Assembly: GCA_018242255.1 (NCBI GenBank)
Contig: JAFECH010000369.1
Location: 21,904 to 85,903 of the forward strand
Direction: 5' to 3'
Origin: Pseudomonadota bacterium
Lineage (GTDB): Bacteria > Pseudomonadota > Alphaproteobacteria > Rhizobiales > Hyphomicrobiaceae
Length of the DNA stretch: 64,000 nt
The notes beneath the pieces were generated by a model, which was not told where the DNA came from, did not search any database, and saw nothing but the letters and a program-made list of their open reading frames with translations. Positions 36,725 through 45,492 of the stretch are shown piece after piece. The position numbers and the translations under genes are program-made. Positions within the stretch are counted from its first letter, which is position 1. Each line of letters opens with the position of its first letter.

Positions 36725-36991
36725 TTATGGAATGGAGGGAAGAGCTTGAATGTCAGCGTCGGCTTCGCCAGCGAAACGCGGCCGCGACGGTGAAACGTCG
36801 CTAGCGGATATGACGCCGTCTCGTCGGACATCTTCCGAGAGATCTGACAGCATGCGATCGAAGGCAGACACGTGACCCGTGGCGAAATCCCAGATCATTC
36901 CGACCGAGGCAGAAAACATTGAAGCGGCGAGCGCGGCGTTGGACGTATCGCATACGTCAAACCGCTCACCGGCGAACTGTGAGCGCTTCAT
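36725..36991 (-). CDS. unknown 88-residue protein, first gene of the haem operon
   Basis: MKRSQFAGERFDVCDTSNAA begins a short protein with a hydrophobic middle (ALAASMFSASVGMIWDF) and an acidic, disordered-looking tail. The ATG at 36991 has GGAGAG upstream and a good promoter before it; the frame to 37021 would need a TTG start. I do not recognise a family. Its position as the first gene under an iron-type promoter suggests a small regulatory or accessory role. Confidence 0.6.
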   Translation of the reverse strand: MKRSQFAGERFDVCDTSNAALAASMFSASVGMIWDFATGHVSAFDRMLSDLSEDVRRDGVISASDVSPSRPRFAGEADADIQALPSIP

Positions 36992-37045
36992 GAGGCTTCT
37001 CTCCAAAGTATCGGGGTTCAAGGCCCCGCAAATGGCAGACGCGCC

Positions 37046-37074
37046 ATTAAGCGAAAGTATACTTATGGAGTCAA
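37046..37074 (-). promoter_or_regulatory. putative promoter and operator of the haem operon
   Basis: On the minus strand TTGACT (37074-37069), 17 bases, then CTTAAT (37051-37046): five and four matches to the sigma-70 consensus at the ideal distance. Between them lies the perfect palindrome AAGTATACTT, a good place for a repressor. Start of transcription would be about 50 bases before the ATG at 36991. The promoter overlaps the end of the metallopeptidase gene. Confidence 0.6.
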
Positions 37075-38163
37075 GTTTAATGTTTGGGCATTTTCCGATG
37101 CGGCCGGCTCTTGCGGCTGCTGCTCCATGCGCTCATGGATCATGCGATGAACGAACGCCAGCTTGTCGTAGGCGGGTTCCGGAATGACGAACGGGTAGAA
37201 ATCGTCATGCCCCATGCTTCGGCTAAGACTGTTCATAGCGATGGTCAGTGGAATCCAGCGCGCCATCAACACGCCGAACGTCACGCTGGAATAAATGTCG
37301 TCGCGGAGATCCAGGCGAAGGCCATGCCCTTGCATGCCTTCAGCGGCTGCGGTGTCGAGTGCATCGACCATGTGGAGATAGTGCGCCCACGTCTCGGCCC
37401 AATCTTCCCATGGGTGCGCGCTGGCGTAGGCCGATACGTATTGCTCTTGCCAATCGGGGACCGGTCCGTTGGCGTGGTGGCGAGCGAGCGCCGCATCGTA
37501 ATCGTCGCGTTCGTCGCCGAAAATTTCGCGAAATTCTTCGAGCCGCCCGGCCTCTTCGACAAGCACCATCCAATAGTAATGTCCGCTTTCGTGGCGAAGA
37601 TGGCCAAGCAGCGAACGATACGGTTCGTCGAATTGCTGGCGCTGCCGTTCGCGTTCAACGGCGTCGGCTTCGCTGACGTCAATGGTCACGACGCCATCGA
37701 GGTGTCCGGTCAGCGCATTGCGAACGAAGTCGAACGTCAGCGGCCCTTTTGTTGAAGCTGAGCCGTCGAACGGCAGACCGAACCGCAGCAGCGAATAGAC
37801 CAGCCGCTTCTTGGCGTGCTCGATCGCGCGCCAAGCCAGGAGACTTCCGGGCTCGGAGAGATTGGGAATGATGCGATTGAGGTCGCAGGCTTTACAAAAG
37901 ATGTTGCTATCGTTCTCGGGCGTCAGCCAGTTGCAGACGCCGAATTCGGCATTGGCACAGTAACGTAGCGCGATGTCGTCCGGAGCGGCACTAAGTTTGC
38001 GGAAGATCGGAATGTCGGGCGTCGTTTCGCTTAAGCCCGCGTCCGTGATGGCAACGATGGCTTGCTCGGCGCTATCAAAGCCAAGCGTGCTAGCGCATTT
38101 CACACACTTCACGTTCTCAAAATAAACGGTATTTCCGCAGTTCGAGCAGGCAAAATTCTTCAT
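37063..38163 (-). CDS. two-zinc-ribbon HExxH metallopeptidase (COG4307-like)
   Basis: A 366-residue protein. The ATG at 38163 has CAGGAG upstream; the frame is open to 38223. The N terminus carries a zinc ribbon (C6, C9, C20, C23) and a second cysteine set (C69, C77, C90, C93). The peptidase part has HESGH at 191-195 within LGHLRHESGHYYWMVL, a zincin active site, and a later Trp-rich segment (PWEDWAETWAHYLHMVDALD) that fits the usual third-ligand region. Family members have no known substrate but are repeatedly found near transglutaminase/ATP-grasp/alpha-E genes, as here where it is divergent from that cluster. Confidence 0.88.
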   Translation of the reverse strand: MKNFACSNCGNTVYFENVKCVKCASTLGFDSAEQAIVAITDAGLSETTPDIPIFRKLSAAPDDIALRYCANAEFGVCNWLTPENDSNIFCKACDLNRIIPNLSEPGSLLAWRAIEHAKKRLVYSLLRFGLPFDGSASTKGPLTFDFVRNALTGHLDGVVTIDVSEADAVERERQRQQFDEPYRSLLGHLRHESGHYYWMVLVEEAGRLEEFREIFGDERDDYDAALARHHANGPVPDWQEQYVSAYASAHPWEDWAETWAHYLHMVDALDTAAAEGMQGHGLRLDLRDDIYSSVTFGVLMARWIPLTIAMNSLSRSMGHDDFYPFVIPEPAYDKLAFVHRMIHERMEQQPQEPAASENAQTLNLTP

Positions 38164-38480
38164 TCTGGCGACCGCCAACTCCTGAAAAGGAAAGTATGCC
38201 TTTCCAGTATGGCCCAAACACACGAGGCGGCGACATCGCAGCTTCCGTTCGAGCGATTTTGCGGATAAGTCACGCAGTTGCCTTCATAAAACGCAAGGGG
38301 CTGCTAATTCTTCAGCATTCTGCCCAAACGTCCAGCAGAAATTTGGGCTGCGCAGTTTTTAGGCTGCGCCACGCTTGTACCACATCTATCGGACCGCTAA
38401 CGCAGGTAGACATATTTCGTTGCTGAGCGCTCGTCTGACGGGCGTCCATCGCGAGATCAAACAGGGATAATGCCTCATCC
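38164..38480. other. divergent intergenic region between the metallopeptidase and transglutaminase genes
   Basis: No gene. It holds the divergent promoters of the metallopeptidase and the transglutaminase operon. An inverted repeat GCGCAG (38350-38355) and CTGCGC (38364-38369) with an eight-base T-rich loop could be an operator or hairpin. No clear promoter boxes. Confidence 0.5.
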
Positions 38481-41400
38481 ATGGCCCTTCATGTCGCGCT
38501 GACCCATAAAACGAGCTACCGGTACGATCGACGTGTCAACATGGGGCCACAAGTCGTCAGGCTGTGGCCGGCGCCGCACTGCCGAACCCCTATCCTCAGC
38601 TATTCGCTGACCATCACCCCCAAGACGCATTTTCTCAATTGGCAACAGGATCCGTTCGGCAATTTCCTGGCGCGCGTCGTGATGCCGGAGGAAACGACGG
38701 AATTTTCCGTCACGGTGGACCTCGTCGCCGACATGGCGGTGATCAATCCGTTCGACTTTTTCATCGAGGAGAGCGCGAAGGACTGGCCGTTCACCTATGA
38801 CGACCACCTGAAGCAGGAGCTTGCGCCGTATCTCGTGCCTGACGCGGTTGGCCCGAACCTCAAGCGCTATCTCAAAAAGGTCAGCACGAAGCCGCAAACG
38901 ACGATCGACTTCATATGCGATCTCAATCGCATGGTGCAGAGCGACGTCGGCTACCTCATCCGCATGGAGCCCGGAGTCCAGACGCCCGAACAGACGCTTT
39001 CAAATGCTTCGGGCTCCTGCCGCGACAGCGCTTGGCTGCTGACGCAGATCATGCGCAACGTTGGCCTCGCTGCGCGTTTCGTATCCGGCTACCTGATCCA
39101 GCTAAAGCCCGACGTGAAACCGCTCGACGGCCCCGCTGGTACCGATACGGATTTCACCGATCTGCATGCTTGGTGCGAAGTCTACATCCCCGGTGCCGGC
39201 TGGATCGGCCTTGACGCAACGTCTGGCCTGCTCGCTGGCGAAGGCCATATCCCGCTGGCTGCCACGCCGCATCCCGTCAGCGCTGCGCCGATCACTGGCA
39301 GCCACACCCAGGCCGAGGTTGAATTCGACTTCGTGATGGCCGTGACGCGCATTCGCGAAACCCCGCGCGTGACAAAGCCCTACGATGACGAAACCTGGAC
39401 GTCGATCGTCGAAACCGGCAAAGCCGTCGATGAGCGCCTCACAAAGGGTGACGTTCGCCTCAGCATGGGTGGCGAGCCGACGTTTGTCTCGGCGGACGAT
39501 ATGGAAGGCGCGGAATGGAATACCGCGGCCGTTGGCCCGACCAAGCGCCGCTATGCTGACGAACTCGTTCGCCGTCTACAGCGCCGTTTCGCGCCGGGCG
39601 CCATGCTGCATTACGGCCAGGGCAAATGGTATCCCGGCGAGCAACTGCCGCGCTGGGCTTTCGCGCTCTACTGGCGCGGTGACGGCCAACCGCTTTGGGA
39701 AAACCAGGATCTGATCGTCAGTGAAAGCGTCGCCCGCCCTGCGACCCCGGAAGACGCCGACAAGCTAATGCGCGGAGTGTGCAAGCAACTTGGTCTCCCC
39801 GATGACAGCGCGATGCCGGCGTACGAGGACCCGGCGCATTTTCTCCTGGTCGAACGAAAGCTGCCGATCAACGTCACGGCCGAAGACAACAAGCTTGAAG
39901 ATCCGGCCGAGCGTGCGCGCATCGCCCGTGTGTTCGATCGCGGCCTCGGTTCTGTCGCAAGCTACGTGCTGCCGATCCAGGCGTGGCAGACCGCTGACCG
40001 AGGTCGTCGCTGGGTCACAGAACGCTGGGCGCTCCGCCGCGATCACCTGTTCCTTATTCCGGGCGATTCGCCTGCTGGGTTCCGGCTGCCCTTGCAGTCG
40101 TTTCCGGTCGTTTCGCCGCTCGACTATCCGCACGTGATCGAGTGCGATCCGATGGGCCCGAACCGGCCGCTTCCCGAACGTACGATCTTGCTACAGCAGC
40201 GCCGGGTCGTGACGCTCGAAGCGCCGCCTGTGAGCCAGCAAGCCAGCGTGGCGCCGGAAATATCCGGCTCCGTTCGCACCGCCTTGGCGATCGAGCCGCG
40301 CGGCAACGCCATCTGCGTGTTCATGCCACCACTTTACGATGCCGAAGACTATGCGGCGCTGATCGCGGCTGTCGAAGAGGCCGCCAAGCAGACCGGAGTG
40401 CCGGTGCAGATCGAAGGCTATAATCCGCCGCCGGACGCACGCCTGAACGTGATCAAGGTGACGCCCGATCCCGGCGTCATCGAAGTCAACATTCACCCTT
40501 CGACAAGCTGGGAAAACTCCGTCGCAATCACGACCGCGCTTTATGAGGAAGCGCATGCCACCCGCCTTAGCGCTGAAAAGTTCATGCTCGACGGTCGTCA
40601 CACCGGAACCGGCGGCGGCAACCATATTGTGCTGGGCGGCATCACGCCTGCCGACAGTCCGTTTCTCCGGCGCCCCGATTTGTTGGCGTCCGTGGTCACC
40701 TACTGGCAGAACCATCCGGCGCTGTCGTACTTTTTCTCCGGCATGTTCATCGGCCCAACAAGCCAGGCGCCGCGTACCGATGAAGCGCGCCACGAGTCGC
40801 TTTACGAGCTTGAGATCGCGCTCTCGCAGGTGCCGAATCCGGGAATGGGCCATATCCCGCCGTGGCTGGTGGATCGTCTGTTCCGCAACTTGCTGATCGA
40901 CGTCACCGGCAACACGCACCGTGCCGAGATCTGCATTGACAAGCTCTATTCGCCCGACGGCCCGACGGGACGCCTTGGGCTCGTGGAATTTCGTTCGTTC
41001 GAGATGCCGCCGCACGCGCGTATGAGCTTGGCGCAGCAGCTACTTCTCCGCGCCTTGGTGGTTATGTTCTGGGAAAAGCCCTACCGCCAAAAGCTCGTGC
41101 GCTGGGGGACCGCGCTCCATGATCGTTTCATGCTGCCGCACTACCTGTGGACCGATCTCGCCGCCGTCGTCGCCGATCTCAAAGAGGCGGGCCTGCCCAT
41201 TGAGCTAGAATGGTTCCGCCCGCATTTCGAGTTCCGCTTCCCGCTTTTCGGCACCATCACCGCCGATAATCTAACCCTTGAGCTGCGTCAGGCTTTGGAG
41301 CCATGGCACGTCCTCGGCGAAGAAAGCACTGCGGGCGGCACGGCCCGATACGTCGATTCTTCGCTTGAACGTGTCGAGGTGAAGGTTAAGGGCCAGACCG

Positions 41401-41783
41401 GCGATCGCTACGTCGTGACCTGCAACGGCCGTCCCTTGCCGCTCGCTGGGACGGGGAACTGGGGCGAAGCGGTCGCGGGGGTCCGCTACCGCGCGTGGTG
41501 GCCACCCTCCGCGCTCCATCCGACCATTCCGCCACATGTGCCGCTGACGTTCGACGTCGTCGATACGTGGTCGGGCCGGTCGGTCGCGGGCTGTCGCTAC
41601 CATGTCGCCCACCCCGGCGGCCGCAACTTCGAGGTGTTCCCGATCAACGCTTACGAAGCCGAAGGCCGCCGTCTGGCCCGATTCGACGCGGAAGGGCATA
41701 CGGCCGGTCCGATGCACGTCAGGCCAGAGAGCGTTAACCCGGATTACCCGGCGACCCTCGACCTTCGGCGCAATCCAGGCTGA
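38481..41783 (+). CDS. transglutaminase-DUF2126 fusion protein
   Basis: A 1100-residue cytosolic protein. Residues 1-270 are a bacterial transglutaminase-like domain with its N-terminal beta domain (HVALTHKTSYRYDRRVNMGP) and an intact triad: C180 in ASGSCRDSAW, H229 in LHAWCEVY, D245 in WIGLDATSG. The rest is the large DUF2126 region (LSMGGEPTFVSADDMEGAEW, GRHTGTGGGNHIVLGG, later LEIALSQVPNPGMG and SPDGPTGRLGLVEFRSFEMP) that resembles amidoligase/glutamine-synthetase-like catalytic folds. It probably makes or breaks an amide bond on an unknown peptide or protein. It heads a three-gene operon. Confidence 0.93.
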   Translation: MALHVALTHKTSYRYDRRVNMGPQVVRLWPAPHCRTPILSYSLTITPKTHFLNWQQDPFGNFLARVVMPEETTEFSVTVDLVADMAVINPFDFFIEESAKDWPFTYDDHLKQELAPYLVPDAVGPNLKRYLKKVSTKPQTTIDFICDLNRMVQSDVGYLIRMEPGVQTPEQTLSNASGSCRDSAWLLTQIMRNVGLAARFVSGYLIQLKPDVKPLDGPAGTDTDFTDLHAWCEVYIPGAGWIGLDATSGLLAGEGHIPLAATPHPVSAAPITGSHTQAEVEFDFVMAVTRIRETPRVTKPYDDETWTSIVETGKAVDERLTKGDVRLSMGGEPTFVSADDMEGAEWNTAAVGPTKRRYADELVRRLQRRFAPGAMLHYGQGKWYPGEQLPRWAFALYWRGDGQPLWENQDLIVSESVARPATPEDADKLMRGVCKQLGLPDDSAMPAYEDPAHFLLVERKLPINVTAEDNKLEDPAERARIARVFDRGLGSVASYVLPIQAWQTADRGRRWVTERWALRRDHLFLIPGDSPAGFRLPLQSFPVVSPLDYPHVIECDPMGPNRPLPERTILLQQRRVVTLEAPPVSQQASVAPEISGSVRTALAIEPRGNAICVFMPPLYDAEDYAALIAAVEEAAKQTGVPVQIEGYNPPPDARLNVIKVTPDPGVIEVNIHPSTSWENSVAITTALYEEAHATRLSAEKFMLDGRHTGTGGGNHIVLGGITPADSPFLRRPDLLASVVTYWQNHPALSYFFSGMFIGPTSQAPRTDEARHESLYELEIALSQVPNPGMGHIPPWLVDRLFRNLLIDVTGNTHRAEICIDKLYSPDGPTGRLGLVEFRSFEMPPHARMSLAQQLLLRALVVMFWEKPYRQKLVRWGTALHDRFMLPHYLWTDLAAVVADLKEAGLPIELEWFRPHFEFRFPLFGTITADNLTLELRQALEPWHVLGEESTAGGTARYVDSSLERVEVKVKGQTGDRYVVTCNGRPLPLAGTGNWGEAVAGVRYRAWWPPSALHPTIPPHVPLTFDVVDTWSGRSVAGCRYHVAHPGGRNFEVFPINAYEAEGRRLARFDAEGHTAGPMHVRPESVNPDYPATLDLRRNPG

Positions 41784-41923
41784 AAATCGCAATCGGAGCG
41801 TTTCCAAAGCGGTTCCCCCCTCTTTTGCCGCAGAGCCTCGCTTGCGGACGGCGATTCGGCACATGATAGTGTGTGTCGTTCAATCGGTGATTTGGGGGAC
41901 CGTCGCGGCGTGGATCAGTCGGA

Positions 41924-44494
41924 ATGACGACAGCAGCGGCAATGAAAGCGGAGCCATTGTTCAGCCTTTTGAGCGCCTATCGGCGTCAGGAGGTGTCGGG
42001 ATTTGACGAACTGCTGGAAAACGGCGGATCGATCCGTGAGCACTGGCGTCCGCTGCTCAGCGACCTAGCGCAGCTGAGCGAAGCCGAGCGCGACTTGCGC
42101 GCCGCTCGTCTTGCCCGCCGGGTCCGCGAAACGGGCATCGCATATGATATTTTCGCCGACCCCAACACGTCGGCGCAGCGCTGGTGTCTCGATCTTCTCC
42201 CCGTTGTCATTTCGGCAAGCGAATGGCGTGGCCTTGAGCGCGCGCTCGTTCAGCGTGCCCGACTGTTCGACGCCATCCTGAACGATGTCTACGGCGATCA
42301 GAATTTGGTGCGCCAGGGCCTCATCCCGGCCGAGCTGCTGTTTTCCGATCCTGCCTATCTCGTTCCCTGCAGAGATGTGCTGCCGAATGCCGGCGGGCTG
42401 AGGTTCTATGCCGCCGATCTTGCCCGCGGCGAGGATGGTCAGTGGCGCGTCATCGACAATCACACCGAAACGTTGGCCGGCATCGGCTTTACTCTCGCCA
42501 ATCGTGTCGTCCACACGCATGTCACGGGCGATATTTTCAAGGACTGCAACGCCCGTCGGTTGGCGCCCTATTTCCAGGAGCTGCAATCGACACTGACGTT
42601 GCACAGCGGCCGTGAAAACGCGCGCATCGCTTTGCTGACGCCAGGCCCCCACCACGAAGACTATTTCTCGCATGCTTATCTCGCGCGTTACCTCGGCTAT
42701 CTGATCGTTGAGGGCCACGATCTCAAAACCCGAAATTCTCAGGTCTATCTCAAGACGCTCGAAGGCCTGAAAGAAATCGATCTGATCGTTCGCTGCATCA
42801 GCGGCAAATCAAGCGATCCGTTGGAACTTGATCCGACGGGCTTCATCGGCCCATCCGGCCTGCTGAGAGTCTGCCGTAAGTCGCCGCATCTCGTCGTCAA
42901 TGCGATCGGCACGGCGCTGGCGCAAAACCGCGGTCTCGGGCCTTATCTGCCGCAACTCGCACAGTATGTTCTAGGCGAAGACCTGCTGCTCCAAGATGCG
43001 CATCGCCGCTGGCTCGGGGATGGCGAGGCCCGTCAAGAGCTGTTCGCAAACCCAGAGCGCTTCACCATCCGGAAGGCTCAGGAAGGAATGGGGCGGCCGG
43101 GCCAGGCGGCGCTGGGCTGGGAGGCGCGAGGGCTCTCGACATCGGAGCGCGAAGAGATTCGGCGCGAGATTGAGCTGCATGGCGCTACGCTCGTTGCCGA
43201 AGAAAAGATCGGATTTAGTTCGTCTCCCGTCTATTCCGACGGCGCGCTCATCCCGAAGCCGTTCGCGATTCGCGTTTATATGTCACGCACGTCCTCCGGC
43301 GATTATCAGGTTATGCCGGGCGGCCTCGCTATGTGCGTCGCGCCGGGCCGCGCCGTCGCTTTGAGTGCACCGGATGGACAGGCGCGCGACGTTTGGGTTA
43401 TCGGCGAAGGCGAGCAGGCGCCGCACATCAGTCTCTGGCGGCCGACGCTCGCCACGGCGCGAGTCGCGAGATCGCAGCGCGTCATTCAAAGCCGCGTAGC
43501 CGACGATCTCTTTTGGCTCGGCCGGTACAGCGAGCGCGCCGATTGGACCATGCGCGTGCTGCGCGGCGCGCTCCGTCGCGTCGAAGAAGATAGCGGCCCA
43601 CATACCGGGCAGCGCGCGGCGCGCAAATGCCTTGAGGTTTTGCTCGGCAAAGACCTGAGTTCTGTCACAGGCACTCGCGAAACTCCGCCCGACGATGTCA
43701 TCGAGCGTCTTTGCCGCCGCCTCATAACGACAGGCCTCGGTTCGCGCACGCTGGAACGCACGCTCGACGGGCTTTATCGCGTTGCCCATCTCGTTCGAGA
43801 CCGCCTCTCGCTGGAAGCCTGGCAGACGCTGAGCAAATTCCGCGGTGGCGAGTCCTGGCGCAAGGCTCTAACTTCCGCCCGCCCCGTCGAGATTCTCGAC
43901 TTGCTCGATGAAGGCATCACCGCCGTTGCCGCGTTCAACGGGTTTATGCACGAAAACATGACGCGCAACTTCGGGTGGTCGTTCCTCGACATGGGTCGGC
44001 GCATCGAACGCGCGCAAAACCTCAGCGAAGCTATTCTGACACTATTCATTCCGGCGTCCGATCCGGAAGAGACGTCGAGCAGCCTTCTGCTGCTGCTCGA
44101 ACTCGCGGACAGCTTCATCACCTATCGCTCCCGCTACCGGCTCGATCCGATGCTGCCGCTGGTCCTGGATTTGCTTTTGCTGGATGAGACAAATCCCCGA
44201 AGTCTCGCCTACCAACTCTCGGCCATCGCGCGCCATCTCGAAAGTTTACCGGACTCCTCGCAAGGGGCGAGCTTGCCTGACGACCGCCGCCTTATTATAG
44301 CCCTGCTAACGTCGATCCGTTTGGCCGACGTCGAAGCAATGGCGAAAGAAGAAACCGTAAAGACACTTGAGAGCCTGCTGATGGATCAGCTCGATATGCT
44401 GCCCGAGCTGTCCAACGAAATCTCGCGCCGCTACTTCAATGTGCTCGACGAAGCGCCCCATCGGACGCACACGAGGGTCGGTCCCTCGATATGA
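41924..44494 (+). CDS. circularly permuted ATP-grasp fused to alpha-E domain
   Basis: An 856-residue fusion. Residues about 60-490 are the circularly permuted ATP-grasp type 2 domain (VFQ-like LVRQGLIPAELLFSDPAYLV, VIDNHTETLAGIGFTLANR, later VAEEKIGFSSSPVYSDGALI and RPFAIR-type KPFAIRVYMS). Residues about 520-840 are the all-helical alpha-E domain, beginning SRVADDLFWLGRYSERADW. The two are usually separate genes. ATP-grasp enzymes ligate a carboxylate to an amine; the alpha-E part is an unexplained partner. An alternative start is the ATG at 41942. The stop overlaps the next gene by four bases. Confidence 0.93.
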   Translation: MTTAAAMKAEPLFSLLSAYRRQEVSGFDELLENGGSIREHWRPLLSDLAQLSEAERDLRAARLARRVRETGIAYDIFADPNTSAQRWCLDLLPVVISASEWRGLERALVQRARLFDAILNDVYGDQNLVRQGLIPAELLFSDPAYLVPCRDVLPNAGGLRFYAADLARGEDGQWRVIDNHTETLAGIGFTLANRVVHTHVTGDIFKDCNARRLAPYFQELQSTLTLHSGRENARIALLTPGPHHEDYFSHAYLARYLGYLIVEGHDLKTRNSQVYLKTLEGLKEIDLIVRCISGKSSDPLELDPTGFIGPSGLLRVCRKSPHLVVNAIGTALAQNRGLGPYLPQLAQYVLGEDLLLQDAHRRWLGDGEARQELFANPERFTIRKAQEGMGRPGQAALGWEARGLSTSEREEIRREIELHGATLVAEEKIGFSSSPVYSDGALIPKPFAIRVYMSRTSSGDYQVMPGGLAMCVAPGRAVALSAPDGQARDVWVIGEGEQAPHISLWRPTLATARVARSQRVIQSRVADDLFWLGRYSERADWTMRVLRGALRRVEEDSGPHTGQRAARKCLEVLLGKDLSSVTGTRETPPDDVIERLCRRLITTGLGSRTLERTLDGLYRVAHLVRDRLSLEAWQTLSKFRGGESWRKALTSARPVEILDLLDEGITAVAAFNGFMHENMTRNFGWSFLDMGRRIERAQNLSEAILTLFIPASDPEETSSSLLLLLELADSFITYRSRYRLDPMLPLVLDLLLLDETNPRSLAYQLSAIARHLESLPDSSQGASLPDDRRLIIALLTSIRLADVEAMAKEETVKTLESLLMDQLDMLPELSNEISRRYFNVLDEAPHRTHTRVGPSI

Positions 44495-45381
44495 TCTTCG
44501 ATATCGTCCATAAGACACACTACCGCTACCGGTCGACAGTGGTGCAATCGTTGCACCTCGTGCACATGTCGCCGCGCACGATGCCAGGACAAATCGTTCG
44601 CAATCACAGTCTGCTTGTCGAACCTGCGCCCGCATCGCGGCAGGAGCGTATCGACGCGTTCGGCAACGTCGAAATCATTCTCGATATCGAAGAACCGCAT
44701 CAAGAGCTTGTGCTGCTTGCGCGCAGCACCGTCGAGAAATCTCTGCCGCCTCCGGTCGATCTGACCGCAACGACGCCGTGGGATGCGCTCGATCTTTGTC
44801 TGAGCAAAGGCCCACAACAACGCGACGTTGACGTGTCAATGTTCCGCTGCGCCTCGCGGCTGACGCCGCCGACAATGGAAATCGCGGACTATGCGGCCTT
44901 CTCGTTCGCACCGATGCGGCCAGTCCTCGAAGGCGCCATGGATTTCGTCATGCGAATTTACAATGATTTTAAGTTCGATCCGCACGCAACCGATGTGTCG
45001 ACGCCGGTTACGCAGGTCTTCGCCATGCGTCGCGGCGTCTGTCAGGACTTCGCGCATCTAGCACTCGCAGGCTTTCGCGCGCTTCGTATTCCGGCGCGCT
45101 ACGTCAGCGGCTATCTCCACACGCACCCGCCGGTTGGGCGGCCGAAGCTGCAGGGCGCCGATGCTTCGCACGCGTGGATCTCAGTCTGGTCGCCGGAATA
45201 CGGTTGGGTCGATCTCGATCCAACAAACGGCATCATTGTCCGCGATGAGCACATCACGGTCGCATTCGGCCGTGATTACGACGACGTCAGCCCGATCAGC
45301 GGCGTCCTGCGCGGTGGGGGCGAGCATGCCGTCAGCGTCGGCGTCGATGTGAACGTGGCTGCCGGCGCAACAGCAGACTGA
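44491..45381 (+). CDS. second transglutaminase-like protease/transferase
   Basis: A 296-residue protein with the beta domain (MIFDIVHKTHYRYRSTVVQS) and a transglutaminase core: C184 in RRGVCQDFAHLAL, H227 in SHAWISVWSP, D243 in GWVDLDPTNG. All three catalytic residues are in place. It is shorter than the first transglutaminase and lacks DUF2126. Being translationally coupled to the ATP-grasp/alpha-E gene it likely acts in the same peptide-modifying pathway, perhaps cutting what the ligase joins. Confidence 0.93.
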   Translation: MIFDIVHKTHYRYRSTVVQSLHLVHMSPRTMPGQIVRNHSLLVEPAPASRQERIDAFGNVEIILDIEEPHQELVLLARSTVEKSLPPPVDLTATTPWDALDLCLSKGPQQRDVDVSMFRCASRLTPPTMEIADYAAFSFAPMRPVLEGAMDFVMRIYNDFKFDPHATDVSTPVTQVFAMRRGVCQDFAHLALAGFRALRIPARYVSGYLHTHPPVGRPKLQGADASHAWISVWSPEYGWVDLDPTNGIIVRDEHITVAFGRDYDDVSPISGVLRGGGEHAVSVGVDVNVAAGATAD

Positions 45382-45492
45382 ACGACGGTCCCCTCGCCCG
45401 GTTCCTTTTTTGTGCCCTCTTGAAAGCTCTCGTGTGTGCTTGCATCTGTCGCCTTGAGGGGCGATGCCGCGCATCGCGCAAGGGAGAGCGCT

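Noticed and set aside
40191-41015. A 274-codon minus-strand frame inside the transglutaminase-DUF2126 gene
   Set aside because: Antisense shadow of a gene whose own motifs are intact along its whole length.
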